This document shows, piece by piece, positions 41,998 through 59,460 of a stretch of 64,000 bases of DNA. Made by a program: the position numbers and the translations under genes. Under the pieces are notes generated by a model, which was not told the DNA's origin, made no database searches, and was given only the letters and a program-made list of their open reading frames with translations. The first letter of the stretch is position 1. The number at the start of each line of letters is the position of its first letter. The stretch is from Botryococcus braunii (taxonomy: Eukaryota; Chlorophyta; Trebouxiophyceae), in the NCBI GenBank assembly GCA_002005505.1, contig KV908672.1, positions 46,329-110,328 on the forward strand, in the 5' to 3' direction.

Positions 41998-43853
41998 AGC
42001 CTCCGTGTGATAGCCGTGCCAACAGGCACCCATAGAGACTGGATTCTTTTAAGGCATGGAACCGCTGGCCAAGTGGACAGCAGTGCCCGCGCTTCTGGTG
42101 GGCTAAGCTCTCCCCAGCACAATGCATGCAAACCTGTAGTGTTGGGCTACTCATATTGTGACCCCCTAAATGGAGTCGGCAGAGCCTCCTCATGACTAGC
42201 CTCCAAACAGTTTAAATGTGTGGGCAGGCATATTGCAGTGCAGCAACAGTCTTCGGTGTAGCATTGTTCATTGGCCTTCAGTGGCCGCTTGTGTTTTTAT
42301 TGTATCAGTGCTTGCAGGCCTGATGTGTTTGGATTTGCATTGGCAGGAGCACGTCGTTTAGGAAGGGCAATGTACAAACCATGGGCTGTGTTCCCTTAGA
42401 GTCTGGGCCGTATATAATATGTGCATATGTGCGCATCTTCCAGAGGATGCATAGCACGTACTCTTAATGCGCTGTTCCACGAAGCGTCCACAAAGTACCA
42501 CGAAGTCAAAAGACAGCACAAGAGCTTATGGAAAAATGCGTAGATGGCAAGGTCTGGGACCGCCTAGCGGCACATTTTAACATGGCTGCAGTGCCAGAGG
42601 ATGAACATCGCGATATCAGTCATGATGGGATTCTGGAGGAAGCATGGAAGTGGCTTGAAGCAAGAGTCTGCCCATGGCCTGTATTTTTAATGCTCTGGAG
42701 CAGGGCATGTAATCGTCAGAGAAGTTTACTAGGACCTTGAGGACCTCCACCAGGTCAAGGCATTTAAATGTGTGGGTGTGAGGATTTCACCAAACCCGTG
42801 GGGTATGCACTCGGGGATGTACACGTGGAACAACCCATGTTGAACCATATTATTGGCCGGACATCGAGGTCCTTATGCACCTAAAATGTGTTTCGTGGGC
42901 AAAGCATACAATGCTGCACAGCATACATGCCTGGGTGTGTCATTCATGCAAAACTGCAACACGCTTTTCTGGAAAACGGGATGTCGCTCACAGGCGTACA
43001 TCGGCACTTCCAGACAAGTAAAGTGAGAATGGTGGTGGTGCTGCTACTACCACGAGTCATTAAAGAAATGTGCAAGATGTCCCGCAGAAGCCAGACATGA
43101 GGAACAAAGGAAAGACATATGTGCAAAGAAGAACATGGCATCCGGAGTTCAGCACTTGCTAGGTAGGCTTGGGGGCTGCTGGCCGGGTTCAAGGTTGTGT
43201 GCAGAAATACAAAGCTTTTCTTAGCTTGAGCCGTCCTTATATGAACCCTGGACCACATCAGGCTCATGATTCAGTCCAGTGTTTTTTGGGACACAGAAGG
43301 CAGAGCATGCTGAAATCAGAGATCTTACATCAACATATGCATCTGCATAAGCCAATCATAATAAACGTATCATCATGAGCAGCTGCGAAAATGCATTTAA
43401 GGATCCGTTTGGACTGTTGTTAGTTTGCAATTACAACAATGCCGACACATGGCAGAGGTCATCGATGTTGGATATCCACATTGGAAAAACATAAAGCTCG
43501 AGTTTAGGGAGCTTTTGTGGGGTAAGCTTACCACTCTCGATGTGTTTGATGCGACGTTGCAAAGTTCCAGGTGCATTAGACCAATGCTGGCACATGTGTG
43601 TAGGAATGGCTGATATGGAGGCGGCTTTATTGGTTTGTCACTGCGCTAGGTGCCTTCCACTCATGAGACATTCAATCTTTCAATTCGATGCGATTCTGAG
43701 GTGTCACTCACAACTTGTGAGTCATTTTGATTTGTGAATTTCTCATTCGACATAATTGGGGACTGTAATCTAGAAGGATATTGATCATGTGGCCAGGCCT
43801 ATGCCTAGCCTCAACAGTCACTTGCGAGGACTACATGCATTTCTTTGCAAAGA
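41473..43853. other. Spacer after gene B
   Basis: No gene recognised. It contains a (GT)n array at about 41926-41996 and a C run right after the gene B stop (41477-41488). Short open frames lack any motif. Confidence 0.35.
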
Positions 43854-44009
43854 AATGATTGCGTGTGATTAAAGATATTACACACAGTCAGTTCCAAGAG
43901 CAATTGGTGCATCCCTGCGCTCTTGGAAGTGTTGACTGTGTATAATACCTTTAATCACACGCAATCATTTCCAAGAGAGCATGCAGTGCCTACGCAGGGA
44001 TGCACCAAT
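43854..44009. repeat. Compound hairpin with loop-to-downstream pairing
   Basis: Arm 43854-43902 pairs with 43918-43970 (AAATGATTGCGTGTGATTAA against its complement, then CCAAGAGC against GCTCTTGG). The loop sequence ATTGGTGCATCCCTGCG at 43903-43919 is exactly complementary to 43993-44009. As RNA this would be a pseudoknot topology; as DNA it is two overlapping inverted duplications. Confidence 0.6.
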
Positions 44010-44104
44010 GACATTGCATTCCTGCTGCAACCTGGATTCTTCACTGAAGTGCTTTGCCTACTGCGTGTGCAAACATATAGTACAATAACTATTGTACTAT
44101 TTAC

Positions 44105-44304
44105 CTGCCTACTGTGTATGTACACATATACCAGAGGCTGACGGATGCACTCAGAACCAATCCACCTTATAAGGTGGATTGGTTCTGAGTGCATCCGTCA
44201 GCCTCTGGTATATGTGTACATACACAGTAGGCAGATACATAGTATATATGGTGGATTGGTTCTGAGTGCATCCATCAGCATCTGGTATGTGTGTACATAC
44301 ACAG
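44105..44304. repeat. Perfect 130-bp palindrome plus a third, diverged arm
   Basis: Bases 44105-44169 are the exact complement of 44170-44234, with no loop (centre CCACCTTATAAGGTGG). A third copy in the orientation of the right arm follows at about 44250-44304 with a few substitutions (CCATCAGCATCTGG against CCGTCAGCCTCTGG). Such a perfect loopless palindrome is unstable in bacteria and rare in genomes. Confidence 0.85.
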
Positions 44305-46394
44305 AATTAGACTTCCCGGACAACCGATGAACATCACAAGCTGCCAGATGCCCAGCCATGACTGGTGGCCACCCATAGGTTTTCTGTGGTTGCCCTAGGA
44401 CAGTGTGAGATATGGAGAGACGTTTGTAATCGACTTGCCAGGGAGCACATTCGTGTCTTTAATTCATACTTGTTGTCTTGAAGTGACTGGATACGGATTA
44501 TGCATGGAGCTCAGGCTTTGGATGCAGTTCGGACAATATTGCTTATTCACTGAAGTGATCTGCAGAAAACACAGCTGTGGCTACACTGCAGAAAACGCCC
44601 AAGACCGATCGCATGTACTGCATTGTCAGCTGCTCTGGTAGTTAACAAGCTGAACTGATCCTTTGGTAGCATTGACAAGCTTGTTTCAGGAAATGCGTAG
44701 CTTAGGCACTGTTTTTGTCACGGTGTGGGTTGGTGATCTGATAAGATTCTCCCTCTTTGGTACACCTGTGCGGGGTGCGGTCAGCTACCTCAATGCCACT
44801 TGAGTTCGGAAACCTTATGGATCCTCTTCTGGCTCATTCATAAATGGCCTTATATAATGGCCTTATGTACAGGCCAGAAGAGGAGGGTGAACCTGCTTTG
44901 CAAAATGCATACATATGTCCAGGGTTTCGACACAATTGCAGTTCAATGTAAACATGCATGCATGGTATCATGCTGAGCATATGGATAGGACGGAAGGAAG
45001 GTTAACATGCATGTGCAGAACCAACCACTATTGCTGAAGGGGATGGTGGGATAAGGATGGAGGGAAACCTTCCTTAAGGGTTGTAAATGGTTGCGGGGTG
45101 TAGATATGTAGGGGAGGGGGGAGGGGTCACCCCTCCAGGGTTGTCGATTCTGGCCGTATAATACTGTTCTGTTCTGGCGTCACGGGTGAGGGTTGTGCGG
45201 CACACAAGTTGTGCCCCTACTTCCCATATTCTTCCTGACTTGAAGATTCTGTCCTTTGCACAACAGGGGTGTGTCGAGGCGCAGCTACAGGAACCTACCC
45301 ACCGGAGTAAAAAGGAAAGGAAAGGAAAGGAAAGGAAGGTACGAGGAGAAACAGTCGAGCACCAGCAACAAGGCTCCTTGTTGCTACTCTATTATTTCAC
45401 AAACTCGATTATAAACTCGACCATAAAGAAGCAGCAGTCAAAGCCTGTCTTGTTTTTACAAATAACCTAGTAGGCGTACATGTAATGTGTGTCGCTCCTT
45501 CCAGCTGACTCCATGTGTGTCATTTGGATGTAATCTTCCTTTCTTCTTCTTTCTTCCTTTCCTTTTCATGGGCTGTCCCAGTCTTTCGTACCACAATTGG
45601 GCTTCCCGCCATCGGAAGGGGTAACTGCGACCAGCTCAAGGAGTCCTGAGCTCAGTGAGCTGGTCGCCGTCTGATGAGGGCGTGACGACGGCGTCGTCCA
45701 ACTGCCAGTCGGACTCGAATCGAATGACAACAGCTGGGAATTCCGACAGCTCACTTGCGCAGTCCAGACTTAATGTCAAGTCTTCTGGACGTGTTAAGAC
45801 AAGCTGACATAAAAATGACTGGTTGACACTTGACCGCATATATCTGGGCTGGGCAGGTAGACGCATCCGTTGTTCGCTGTTAGGGGCGTAGCGAGATGGG
45901 GATGGAATTTCGAGCCCCACAGGTAGCCCCACCTTTATCGTTGATAAACTGTAACTGGAAATGATGCAATACATTACCTCAACGTGAAGTGATGCTACGA
46001 AAATGTCAGTCACAAAGATGGACAGGAATCTGCTTAGGGGCGGGGAGGAAATCTGAGAGCATAGCTCCTACATGGTGTTGATAGGCATAATGCAAACTTG
46101 TTGAGATTCAATTTCCTAGATTTAATGCTTCTCTAGGTGTAAGTCAGATGCTGAATTGGCTTTAGGTCCAATTTCACTCAACCTCGTGCTCAGCGGCTGA
46201 GCCTCTGCCCCGTCAATGGCAACCTCGCAGATTAACCGAAATCGGTCACCGTGCTCCAATTACGCCATGTTTCCTTGCTTTTAACTTGGGAATAAATGTG
46301 TGCATCGCGACTGCGCACCGAAATTTTGTTTTTGTCGTGTTGACTGTACTTTCCATGGGTGCATCCATATAAGCGACCTGTGTACCAATTGCTG
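44305..46394. other. Upstream flank of gene C
   Basis: No gene recognised. It contains a small hairpin at 44823-44883 (CCTCTTCTGGC facing its complement), an (AAAGG)n run at about 45311-45338, and a short inverted repeat around GACCAGCTC/GAGCTGGTC at about 45630-45665. Confidence 0.35.
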
Positions 46395-50689
<4,295 letters not shown>

Positions 50690-50904
50690 ATCGTTCCTTC
50701 ACAGATGTATAATTGGCCAACATTCTTAATGAAACACCTCTGTACTAATTGGCATGCCTTTTGATGCCAGCCCTACTGCGACTGGGTTCATGGTCTGTAC
50801 GCCTCCCATGTCTCATCATCCAGAGGCCACTTATGTTAACTAGATGGTCAAGTAGCTTTAACCTTTTGAGGTTGGGCATTTGTGAGGCATTTGAACCCTT
50901 TTTT

Positions 50905-50936
<32 letters not shown>

Positions 50937-53900
50937 CCAAATGCACATGTATGTGCAGGACCAGGCTTGAGGCTCCTCCTTACATCTTTCCAGGGTGTCG
51001 AAGGTGCTGGAGGTAAAACGCTTGCATCGGCCAAGTGCTTCGGTGAATCTTGTGCGTTTTGTTTTTCATGGAATATAACCATTTAGGTCTGTTCAGGAAG
51101 CTTTGGATTTTTTCGTGTAGTTGCACTGCACACTCCTGGGAACCTGGCCCCGTGAAGGGCAGCCGGCATGTCAAATTGACCCAAGTACTTGCAACGATGA
51201 CTTTGGCATACGAAGTTCTGGATGCTTTGGGACTGCTCCCTGAAGTGAAGTAGATCAAGTAAACTTTACTGTGCCGTTGACATGCATATCTTGTCTTTAC
51301 AGACAACTGCTCGCCATGGAGAGTATATTTGATAATAAAATCGAAGTGAATCCACCCATGGCAGAGCTAGTATGACAATGCCATTGGCAAGACTACCTCG
51401 ATTGCAGAAGTCTTGACTTTTGCCTTCGAGCATCTCAGCAACGTGTTTTTTGAAATGGGATTGCCGAGGGCGCAAGTGATGCACACAAACCGCAGGAGGT
51501 GAATGGTTCCTGGAATCTTTTGATTTTTATGCTCAAGTGAGCATGTATGTGCTCCCAAGGAACATTCGATCGCATATGTATATTGGGACACAGCACTTCC
51601 CAATATACAAAATGGTGCCAGACACCTGCAAAGTTGATTGTGTTTTCCGCGACGTATAGAGAAAGCGTTCTCTACGTGGATTGTTATTGGGTAAAAGAAG
51701 AGGGCCGGGGGGGGGGGGGTTATTATCCAGACAGGAGCTGTGCTTGCAGCTGCTATTGACCATTGGCTTCAGCTCAGTCTTCAGGTTGCTTGCGGTACTA
51801 TCAAGGACTCTGTTGTGATATGTCATGTTCATGAGGACCCCTAAATCTCACTTCAAATGAGTAATTTTTGACATTGGGGACCATCCAGAAGCCATAGTAC
51901 CTCAGAAACCACGTGGCTACCTGTGCAGGTGGTACAGGCCGTGTCTGCATGTTTCCTTGTGAACTTGCAGTGGTTTGATAGGCCGATGAAGTGGGACTAC
52001 GGTGCGTGTTGTCACTCCGTGTGCTGTTTGAGCACTAGTCACCAGCTATTTGGAAGTACGTCGCTGGAACGATTTGATTCCTGAGTGAGTTAACTGCGGA
52101 TATTTGTAGTTCAGGTTTCAGTTCAAACCTCCGAGAGTTGTTTCGGAACTCTGACGGATTCAAAAACTGGCTGCGGAATGAATTGAAGTTCGTTCGGTTC
52201 CTTCCTGAAGGTGCTGTACTGCCTTGTTTGTTATTGGTCACTCCAAGGCTGTTACAACTTCGGAGTTAAGTACCAACTGGCTAGAAGCCCCTAAAGGGGA
52301 TCATGAAGTTTTCCCTACATGTTTACTATATATATTTGAGTCCTACATAGGCCAGACATATACATGCACTGTACAGTGCATTGTTGGCTGGCTCAAGTAG
52401 CTGTTAATAGGTCTATCAGTTTTCCAATCGTTTTCGTTTTGAAATCACTTCCTCGATGGTTATGCTTCGCAACTCAAATCGCCATCTTCTGTGAGCTTTG
52501 TGATTTGATGGATGCTGGCAAATTTTTTGTTCAATAGGCAGTTTTCTGTTTGAGCGTTGGGATGGTGTTTTGCGTGACCTCTTTGAGTTTGCGTCCTTAC
52601 GAGTTCTACACCTCTAAGGACAGTAACGGAACAGCTTGCAGTAAGGGTAACAGGGAAAAGATCTTTCCCCTGTTACCCACACCACAAGCTGTTCCGTTAC
52701 TGCCTGGCTGAAAGGTTCTAGCACGTCGTTGGAATTAACTGCCATCCTGTCCTATTATATTGCAACTTTGCGTGCCCAAGAGCTGCATCTCTTTCATATG
52801 CATGTGTTTTCCTGCTATGGCGGCAGTGAATTTGCACCTTAAAGCAAATTTGTGTTTAGCTTTGCTGCTAAGTTAGCAGCCTATCCTGCCGAAAGTGTCT
52901 CCACGCGTGTCGCCATTTCATATTTCAAAATAATCAGATATTACATGTCAGAACTGGATGTTGTGATATTGTTAAGTGACATTTTAACTGTAATGTGTCA
53001 AGGTACGGAGTTATTCCATGTCAAACCCCAGCATACGCAATATCAGGTAGCTCTGTACATTGTGTGCGCGTGTGTGTGTGTGTGTGTGTGCGCGCGCGCG
53101 CGCGCGCGCGCATGCAAAGGTGCCTGGGAAAGCCGAGGGCGCAGGTGAGCAGTACGTACACGCAAAACAGGGGTATCCCATGGCATTACTCCAAGTCGAC
53201 TTAACGTAAGAAGCACATTGAGCAATTTGATGGGAGTTCCGTCATACTATAGGTTATTATCTCAGATCATGCCACTCATAGGCCTGCAAACCTTTGCATT
53301 GTCTCGAGGGGAACAGGATCAGCCACGTCTCCGCATCACTACCAACAAGGCAATTACTACGCCAGCCCATCCTGTTGCCCGCCATGGTAGACCAGTGTTG
53401 ACTGAATCCATGAACACAGGCGTTTTAAGGGTTTTTCTTTTCTTTTCTTCTTCTTGTCCCTTTTTTTGTGCGCCCTAATCTAAATCGCATAACGTGCCGG
53501 CACAGCTAATCTGCTTTCCCTGCTATGTATACAGTCAGGGAAGTGCCGCCTTCTATGCAAAGGAAGACGACGTGAGTCAACAAATCACCCAGCGGGATGT
53601 GTGTTTTTTGAGTTTATAGTAAACATCCTTGCCCGGGCCTGATCACAAACTCTGTGGCGGAACTTCGCCGTGGTGACCTAGCTAAGCTGTAGGTATTTTG
53701 CTTAAATCCCATGAACCACGTTTGAACCCTCCTGCACGTGCTACACGCTCACTGCTGCCACATAGGCACGCATGGTGAAAGGTCTCATAAGGGACCTGAC
53801 CACGCCTAGAATAAAAAGTCGAGCATATCCTTACCGTACACCATGCATCCTACATTTGGGTACGTGGAATCCAGGGGCCCTGGACAACAGGTCTGTCCTA

Positions 53901-55454
53901 GCCCTGGACCATCAGACCACCACGATCAAACTTACACAAAGACCCAAATCGCAATTGAAGCCAAAAGGGAGTCATTCCCCATGAAAAATGCGGAAGCTCT
54001 AACCACACATTAGAACTGCATCGCAGGTCACAAAAGGCAAACACTTGCTCACCAAGTGGAGTGCTCCTCTTCAGTCGTTATTGAACACCACACAATTTCC
54101 TGCAAGGATAATGTTAATCTTTCAGATCGTATAGCAAGGCAGTATTGTCATTGTTGACATCAACCACATATATTTAGATATATCGAGCTCAGCTTGGCCT
54201 TGGCCAAAGGCACGAACAAGTGTAACCAGAGGATGACCTTGCCCAAGTAGCAATGACACCGGACATTTGTGTGCAGGAACAAGAACCCCCCATGGTCCCC
54301 ACAATAGATACAATCGTAGTGAGACAACATATGATTGCCTTGCTGGTTGCTACAATACAACGAGTCACAGGAACCAGTGCCAAGTTGGCACTGCCAACCA
54401 AACAAAACGCTTTCAGTAAGCAAAACCGTAAGAAAACGTAAGCATGAGCATGGGACCCACACTGCATCCTGATCCATCATATTGAGACAGGATAACAGTT
54501 CGAAAAATGCTTGCTGTCCTGCAGGATGCTTTTCAGACCTGCAGCTCCTGTTAGGACACGTACTCTCTGCTGTTATCTAGTAAAGACCTGTAACTCCTAC
54601 CATAAGCTATGCAATCGACAGGTTATAATTCAATGGTAGAACCACTTAGACCATTTCCTGAGCAGCTGGGGCTTTGTATGGCGCGGCTTCGGATGGGCCA
54701 TGCCAGATGCCTCCCCGAACATTGTTGTGCAACATGGTACGATACTCCTGTGCAGCATATTCTCCAGATGTCAGTTGCTAGCAGCCTGATGGGCAGGGTG
54801 CGTCAACAAACAAAAAACAAAACATGCGATCACCACTCACGACTTCCAGTTGTCAATACACTCGAGCATATTCCAACGGGCAGCGCTATAACAGCACAAG
54901 GCTTCATGAAGCCAAGAGGGCTGGGTGATGACTTTTGACACGTGTACAATAATCAACAGCAATCACACAATGAGGCCAAGACTCATCACGCTCGCGGTGG
55001 ATGGATGAGGGCAAGGGCTCCCAGCCCTCGACCAGTACAGACCTGAAACGCCGCATAAGGACCTATGACATCAAGTCCACCTGAATGGTGTACAAGCCCC
55101 ATCTGCCCGCGACATGATACCTAACAACAAAAGCCTCTGTGGCTGGGATAGGCCGAAGCACAAAGGACACCAGCAACTTTGGAGGGAAATTTTGGTGCAG
55201 AACTCCCCAAAAATAACTTCTTGCCAAGTATCAGGACCTAGTGCTGTCCCTTGGAAGACTTAACGCCAGCAAATTTTGTCGCTACTTCTCCCATAAATAC
55301 AGGCCACATCTCCCATAAAAATTGCTGTTAATTTTGCATAAGCTTTAAATGAAGAGAGTCGGAGAGGGGAGGAGAAGGGAGACAAAAACACGTTCGTAGA
55401 CCATTCGCCAAGCGCTCCCCAACTCCCCCAAGCACCCAGAGCATTCCAAAAGCC
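50690..55454. other. Spacer between gene C and the PLAC8 gene
   Basis: No further paralogue or other gene recognised over 4.7 kb. It contains a T run then a G run (50899-50933), a G run at 51707-51719, a hairpin at 52621-52702, and a (GT)n then (GC)n array at about 53066-53111. Confidence 0.4.
52621..52702. repeat. 82-nt hairpin, candidate small-RNA precursor
   Basis: Outer arms CAGTAACGGAACAGCTTG (52621-52638) and the exact complement (52685-52702), inner arms GGGTAACAGGG (52645-52655) and complement (52668-52678), with a loop of about 12 bases. The size and internal bulges fit a microRNA-type stem. Confidence 0.6.
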
Positions 55455-56940
55455 TCATGCGGTTATGAAGAAGACACTTGGACCTTTATAACATCCTCTG
55501 CAAGACCGAGGCTGGGTGTGAAGCCACACCAGCAGAGGAATTGTCTCGAGCCTCTGCTCCCTTTCCCCCCTTGTGCAATCTCTGGTCCCTAATAGTCTGT
55601 TGGTGTGCAACCACAAGTGAGTTTTCTGAAGAGGGAGATCTGTGCCGGGCACCTGGCAGATTGCACACTGCAGGCACCAGCAGTACAGGCAAAAGTCTTT
55701 GAAAAGGGAGCCAGCAATGCCAAACTTCTCGCGTAGCTGGCTGCGGCGCCTTGCCAGAAAATACACACCCAAGAGAAACGCTGCAAAATCCACCAAGCCT
55801 GTAGCGGTTGCCCAGGCTCCCACTGTGAAACACTCTGCAAAGCCATGAAAGGAGCAATCAGGATCCAGTGACAAGAGCCATGGCTAAATGCTGTAATCTC
55901 GCTGGATCACTGCCCCTCCCCTGATCCTAGAGAAGTGAGTACATTTGATCAAGAAGCAACCGAGCAACCTGCAAAACACTTCTGCATTCAAGAAATGAGT
56001 AGAGGGTTGTCTTACTAAGTTCACATCCAGAAAGCCCAATCATGTTTTGAAATAGCGGCCAATTCTGCGAGAGAATGGATTTTTGCCAACTGGACAAACA
56101 TGTCCACATAAAGCCGAATCGATCCATGTGTGCATTCAATGGACCGTCACCTGACTTTGCAACCAAAATTCTGCCTCCACATGCATATTGACTATTTCTG
56201 TCAAATTCAAGGAATGATCATGCTTTCTTTGATGACATTCATATGTCACACCTTTAGGGAGTTGATTAGCATTCCACATGTCCATGATATCCTTTCCCTC
56301 AATGGCAGTTTGGCACAAAAAGCGCGCTTCGCCTACATAGTATGACTGCAGTAGGACAGCAGCTTCGTGCACCCCCAGGAAGCAGACCAAGTAAATCAAG
56401 ATGTGCACAAATGGGCTGGCTTTCAATGCACTGCGCACAGTCAGTCCTGCAGACGCAGAAAGGTTAGCAATGAATCACTTCGTGTCCTGGCCAGTCCTGG
56501 TGCTGTCCAGCCAGTGTACCAGGAGCAAACGCAAGGCAGCTCCAGAAGATGAAGATACCAGCTGCAATCCATACAATGATGAGATCCCACAAACCCACTA
56601 ACGCATAGCAGGATCCTGTTTTGACATGTTATCGGCACCCCAGAACATACAGTGACCCAAACATGTACATCCACACTGATTTTGAACTAATACAGGAACG
56701 TCTGGCTTGAAGAGTCGTAGGTAAGCCAAAGGCACGCTGCGGACCTGAGGGTACGAAAGGAAACAGGACCGTCGTGATGCACGCGAACCATGATTTCAAC
56801 CCGCAGTCTCCAAAGCAGTTGTACCAACTGCCAAGCCATTCATGTCCGTCCTCGGGAATGGACACTTTCAGATCACCACCGTCCCCAGCCAACGTTGGCT
56901 GGAGCAGTGCCGTTTTCTCTGTGATGAACTGTTTACTCAT
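55455..56940 (-). CDS. PLAC8-family Cys-rich membrane protein, four exons
   Basis: Model (minus): 56940-56745, 56615-56520, 56446-56151, 55883-55455, about 338 aa. All junctions have GT-AG ends and phases agree (1, 1, 0). Exon 1 ends with the PLAC8 opening EWLGSWYNCFGDCG (residues about 34-47) then a hydrophobic stretch. Exon 2 is a membrane segment (LWDLIIVWIAAGIFIFW). Exon 3 has another (ILIYLVCFLGVHEAAVLL) and a roughly 60-residue polar loop. Exon 4 has a third (ATGLVDFAAFLLGVYFLA) and the PLAC8 closing signature RSQLREKFGIAGSLFKDFCLYCWCLQCAICQ. In ordinary PLAC8 proteins the two Cys blocks are about 60-100 residues apart, whereas here the insert is roughly 200 residues with extra membrane spans. 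The family is linked to organ size, cadmium resistance and calcium flux in plants. A further intron after CAICQ is possible (GTGCCC donor), so the last 60 residues are uncertain. Confidence 0.75.
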
Positions 56941-56977
56941 TTTCTTAACTCTGCTCAATTGGAAGCCTTACTGTCGT

Positions 56978-57764
<787 letters not shown>

Positions 57765-59371
57765 CCCCCCTTCCCCCCCCTCCATTCCCTCTCCCCCCCC
57801 CCCCCGTTTTGTGTGCGCAACAGTCCCTTTCTACTTCATTCTTGATCTCCATGAAGATGTGTCTCTGTCTATGTCCATTTTTGGCTCCGGGCTTGTGTAC
57901 ACTAGTATGTATGGCACATAGTTTACGTTGCTTCACATCTTAATTTAATTTAAATTTAATTTAGAACAATTGGGCACACATGCTTAGACCCCGTACGGAG
58001 AAGCATGCTTTCAACGCGAGACATCCCTCATCTTGAGAAATGCTCTGATCAGATCTGTCGGATGACTCATAAGTCATCCTTGGATAACAGGTGCAGTAGT
58101 GATCAGATTTGTATTACGCGTTCGAATGACGGAACGGGAGAAGCACATCCACCAAACTGCCGCTTGCACCATTTCACCACATCTTCGACAAAGCCGGGGG
58201 CTACTTGCTAGCGAGTCTTGGCCAAGAGTATTGAGCATGCTTGTTCGTTGTCTCTGCATGAAAATTTCTGTACCTCAATATATGTATGGAATTGTTCATG
58301 AGATTTTGAGATCCTTCTACAAGATTTGCAGACATGTGTATAAAGTCTGTATTGATCAGTTAGCCATGCCCGGCATACAATTAAGGCAGCCAGTCGGCTG
58401 CGCTGCACAGAACACTAACAATCGTTTATAAGTTTAGCCCAATCTTGCGAGTGAAATTTGGTTCCACCGATGGCAAACTGATTTAATTAAGCCAGTGCAT
58501 GCGCTAAGGTGTTTGTGATTATGATGCAAACTGCTCGCAAGTCCTGATGCGCCCATGGTTACCACCCACGGCTCGTCTTTCTGTAGCTCTTTTCATTAAA
58601 TCCATGCAGCCTTCCACAAAAATGCCGATTTAAAGCCGCTTTAAGGGGAGCAAATTTGCTCCACTTCACCTTATAGTTGCTATTGCCAGTATATTGACCA
58701 ATGCATTGAATCGCCATTATTTGATGGGTCACCAGCGGCTCTCGGCCAAGGCTATATAGCGCATACATGCATATGCGCATGCTTCTTCGTTCTGTTTGCA
58801 TAGATTTCTTTACGTACATAATATATACGTTAGGCATACGTTACAACCTTCCTGTAAGGAATCCTTCCACATGATTTCGACATGAAAGGTCTAGAGGATA
58901 TGTGTAAGTACGTAGGCATCTATGGATGCTTTATACAGGGTCTATAGAGATTTTGCAGCATGGCCAGGCCTACACCTATGAGCAGCTAGGCCGTGCCGCA
59001 CCACACAAGAATGGACGGTCATAAACTGATTCATTTCCTAAATAAGGAAATTTAAGCTTGTAAGCTTATATACACCCCTGTACATGCGCTCTTTTGTTAG
59101 GGAAAATGGTGCAAGAACATCATGATGCTGATGAGTTGCTGGCAAGTCCTGATGAGCCAATGCCGCGGTAACGGTCGTTTTTCTACAGGTCTTTTCAGGC
59201 AGTGCATGCAGCCTTCCAACGTTGATATCAACGCACAGATCTAGGGCTGTCGTTCCGTTCTTCGTTGACGTCACTAGACAACCTCCTGGAATTTGGACAC
59301 GTGCTCACTGGCCACACCCATGGGATTTGCACGCGCACGGGCACGCACGCAGGCCCGCACATGCGCGGGTG

Positions 59372-59460
<89 letters not shown>

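Noticed and set aside
45309..45340. (AAAGG)n run as a telomere-like repeat
   Set aside because: Only a few units and not a known telomere motif.
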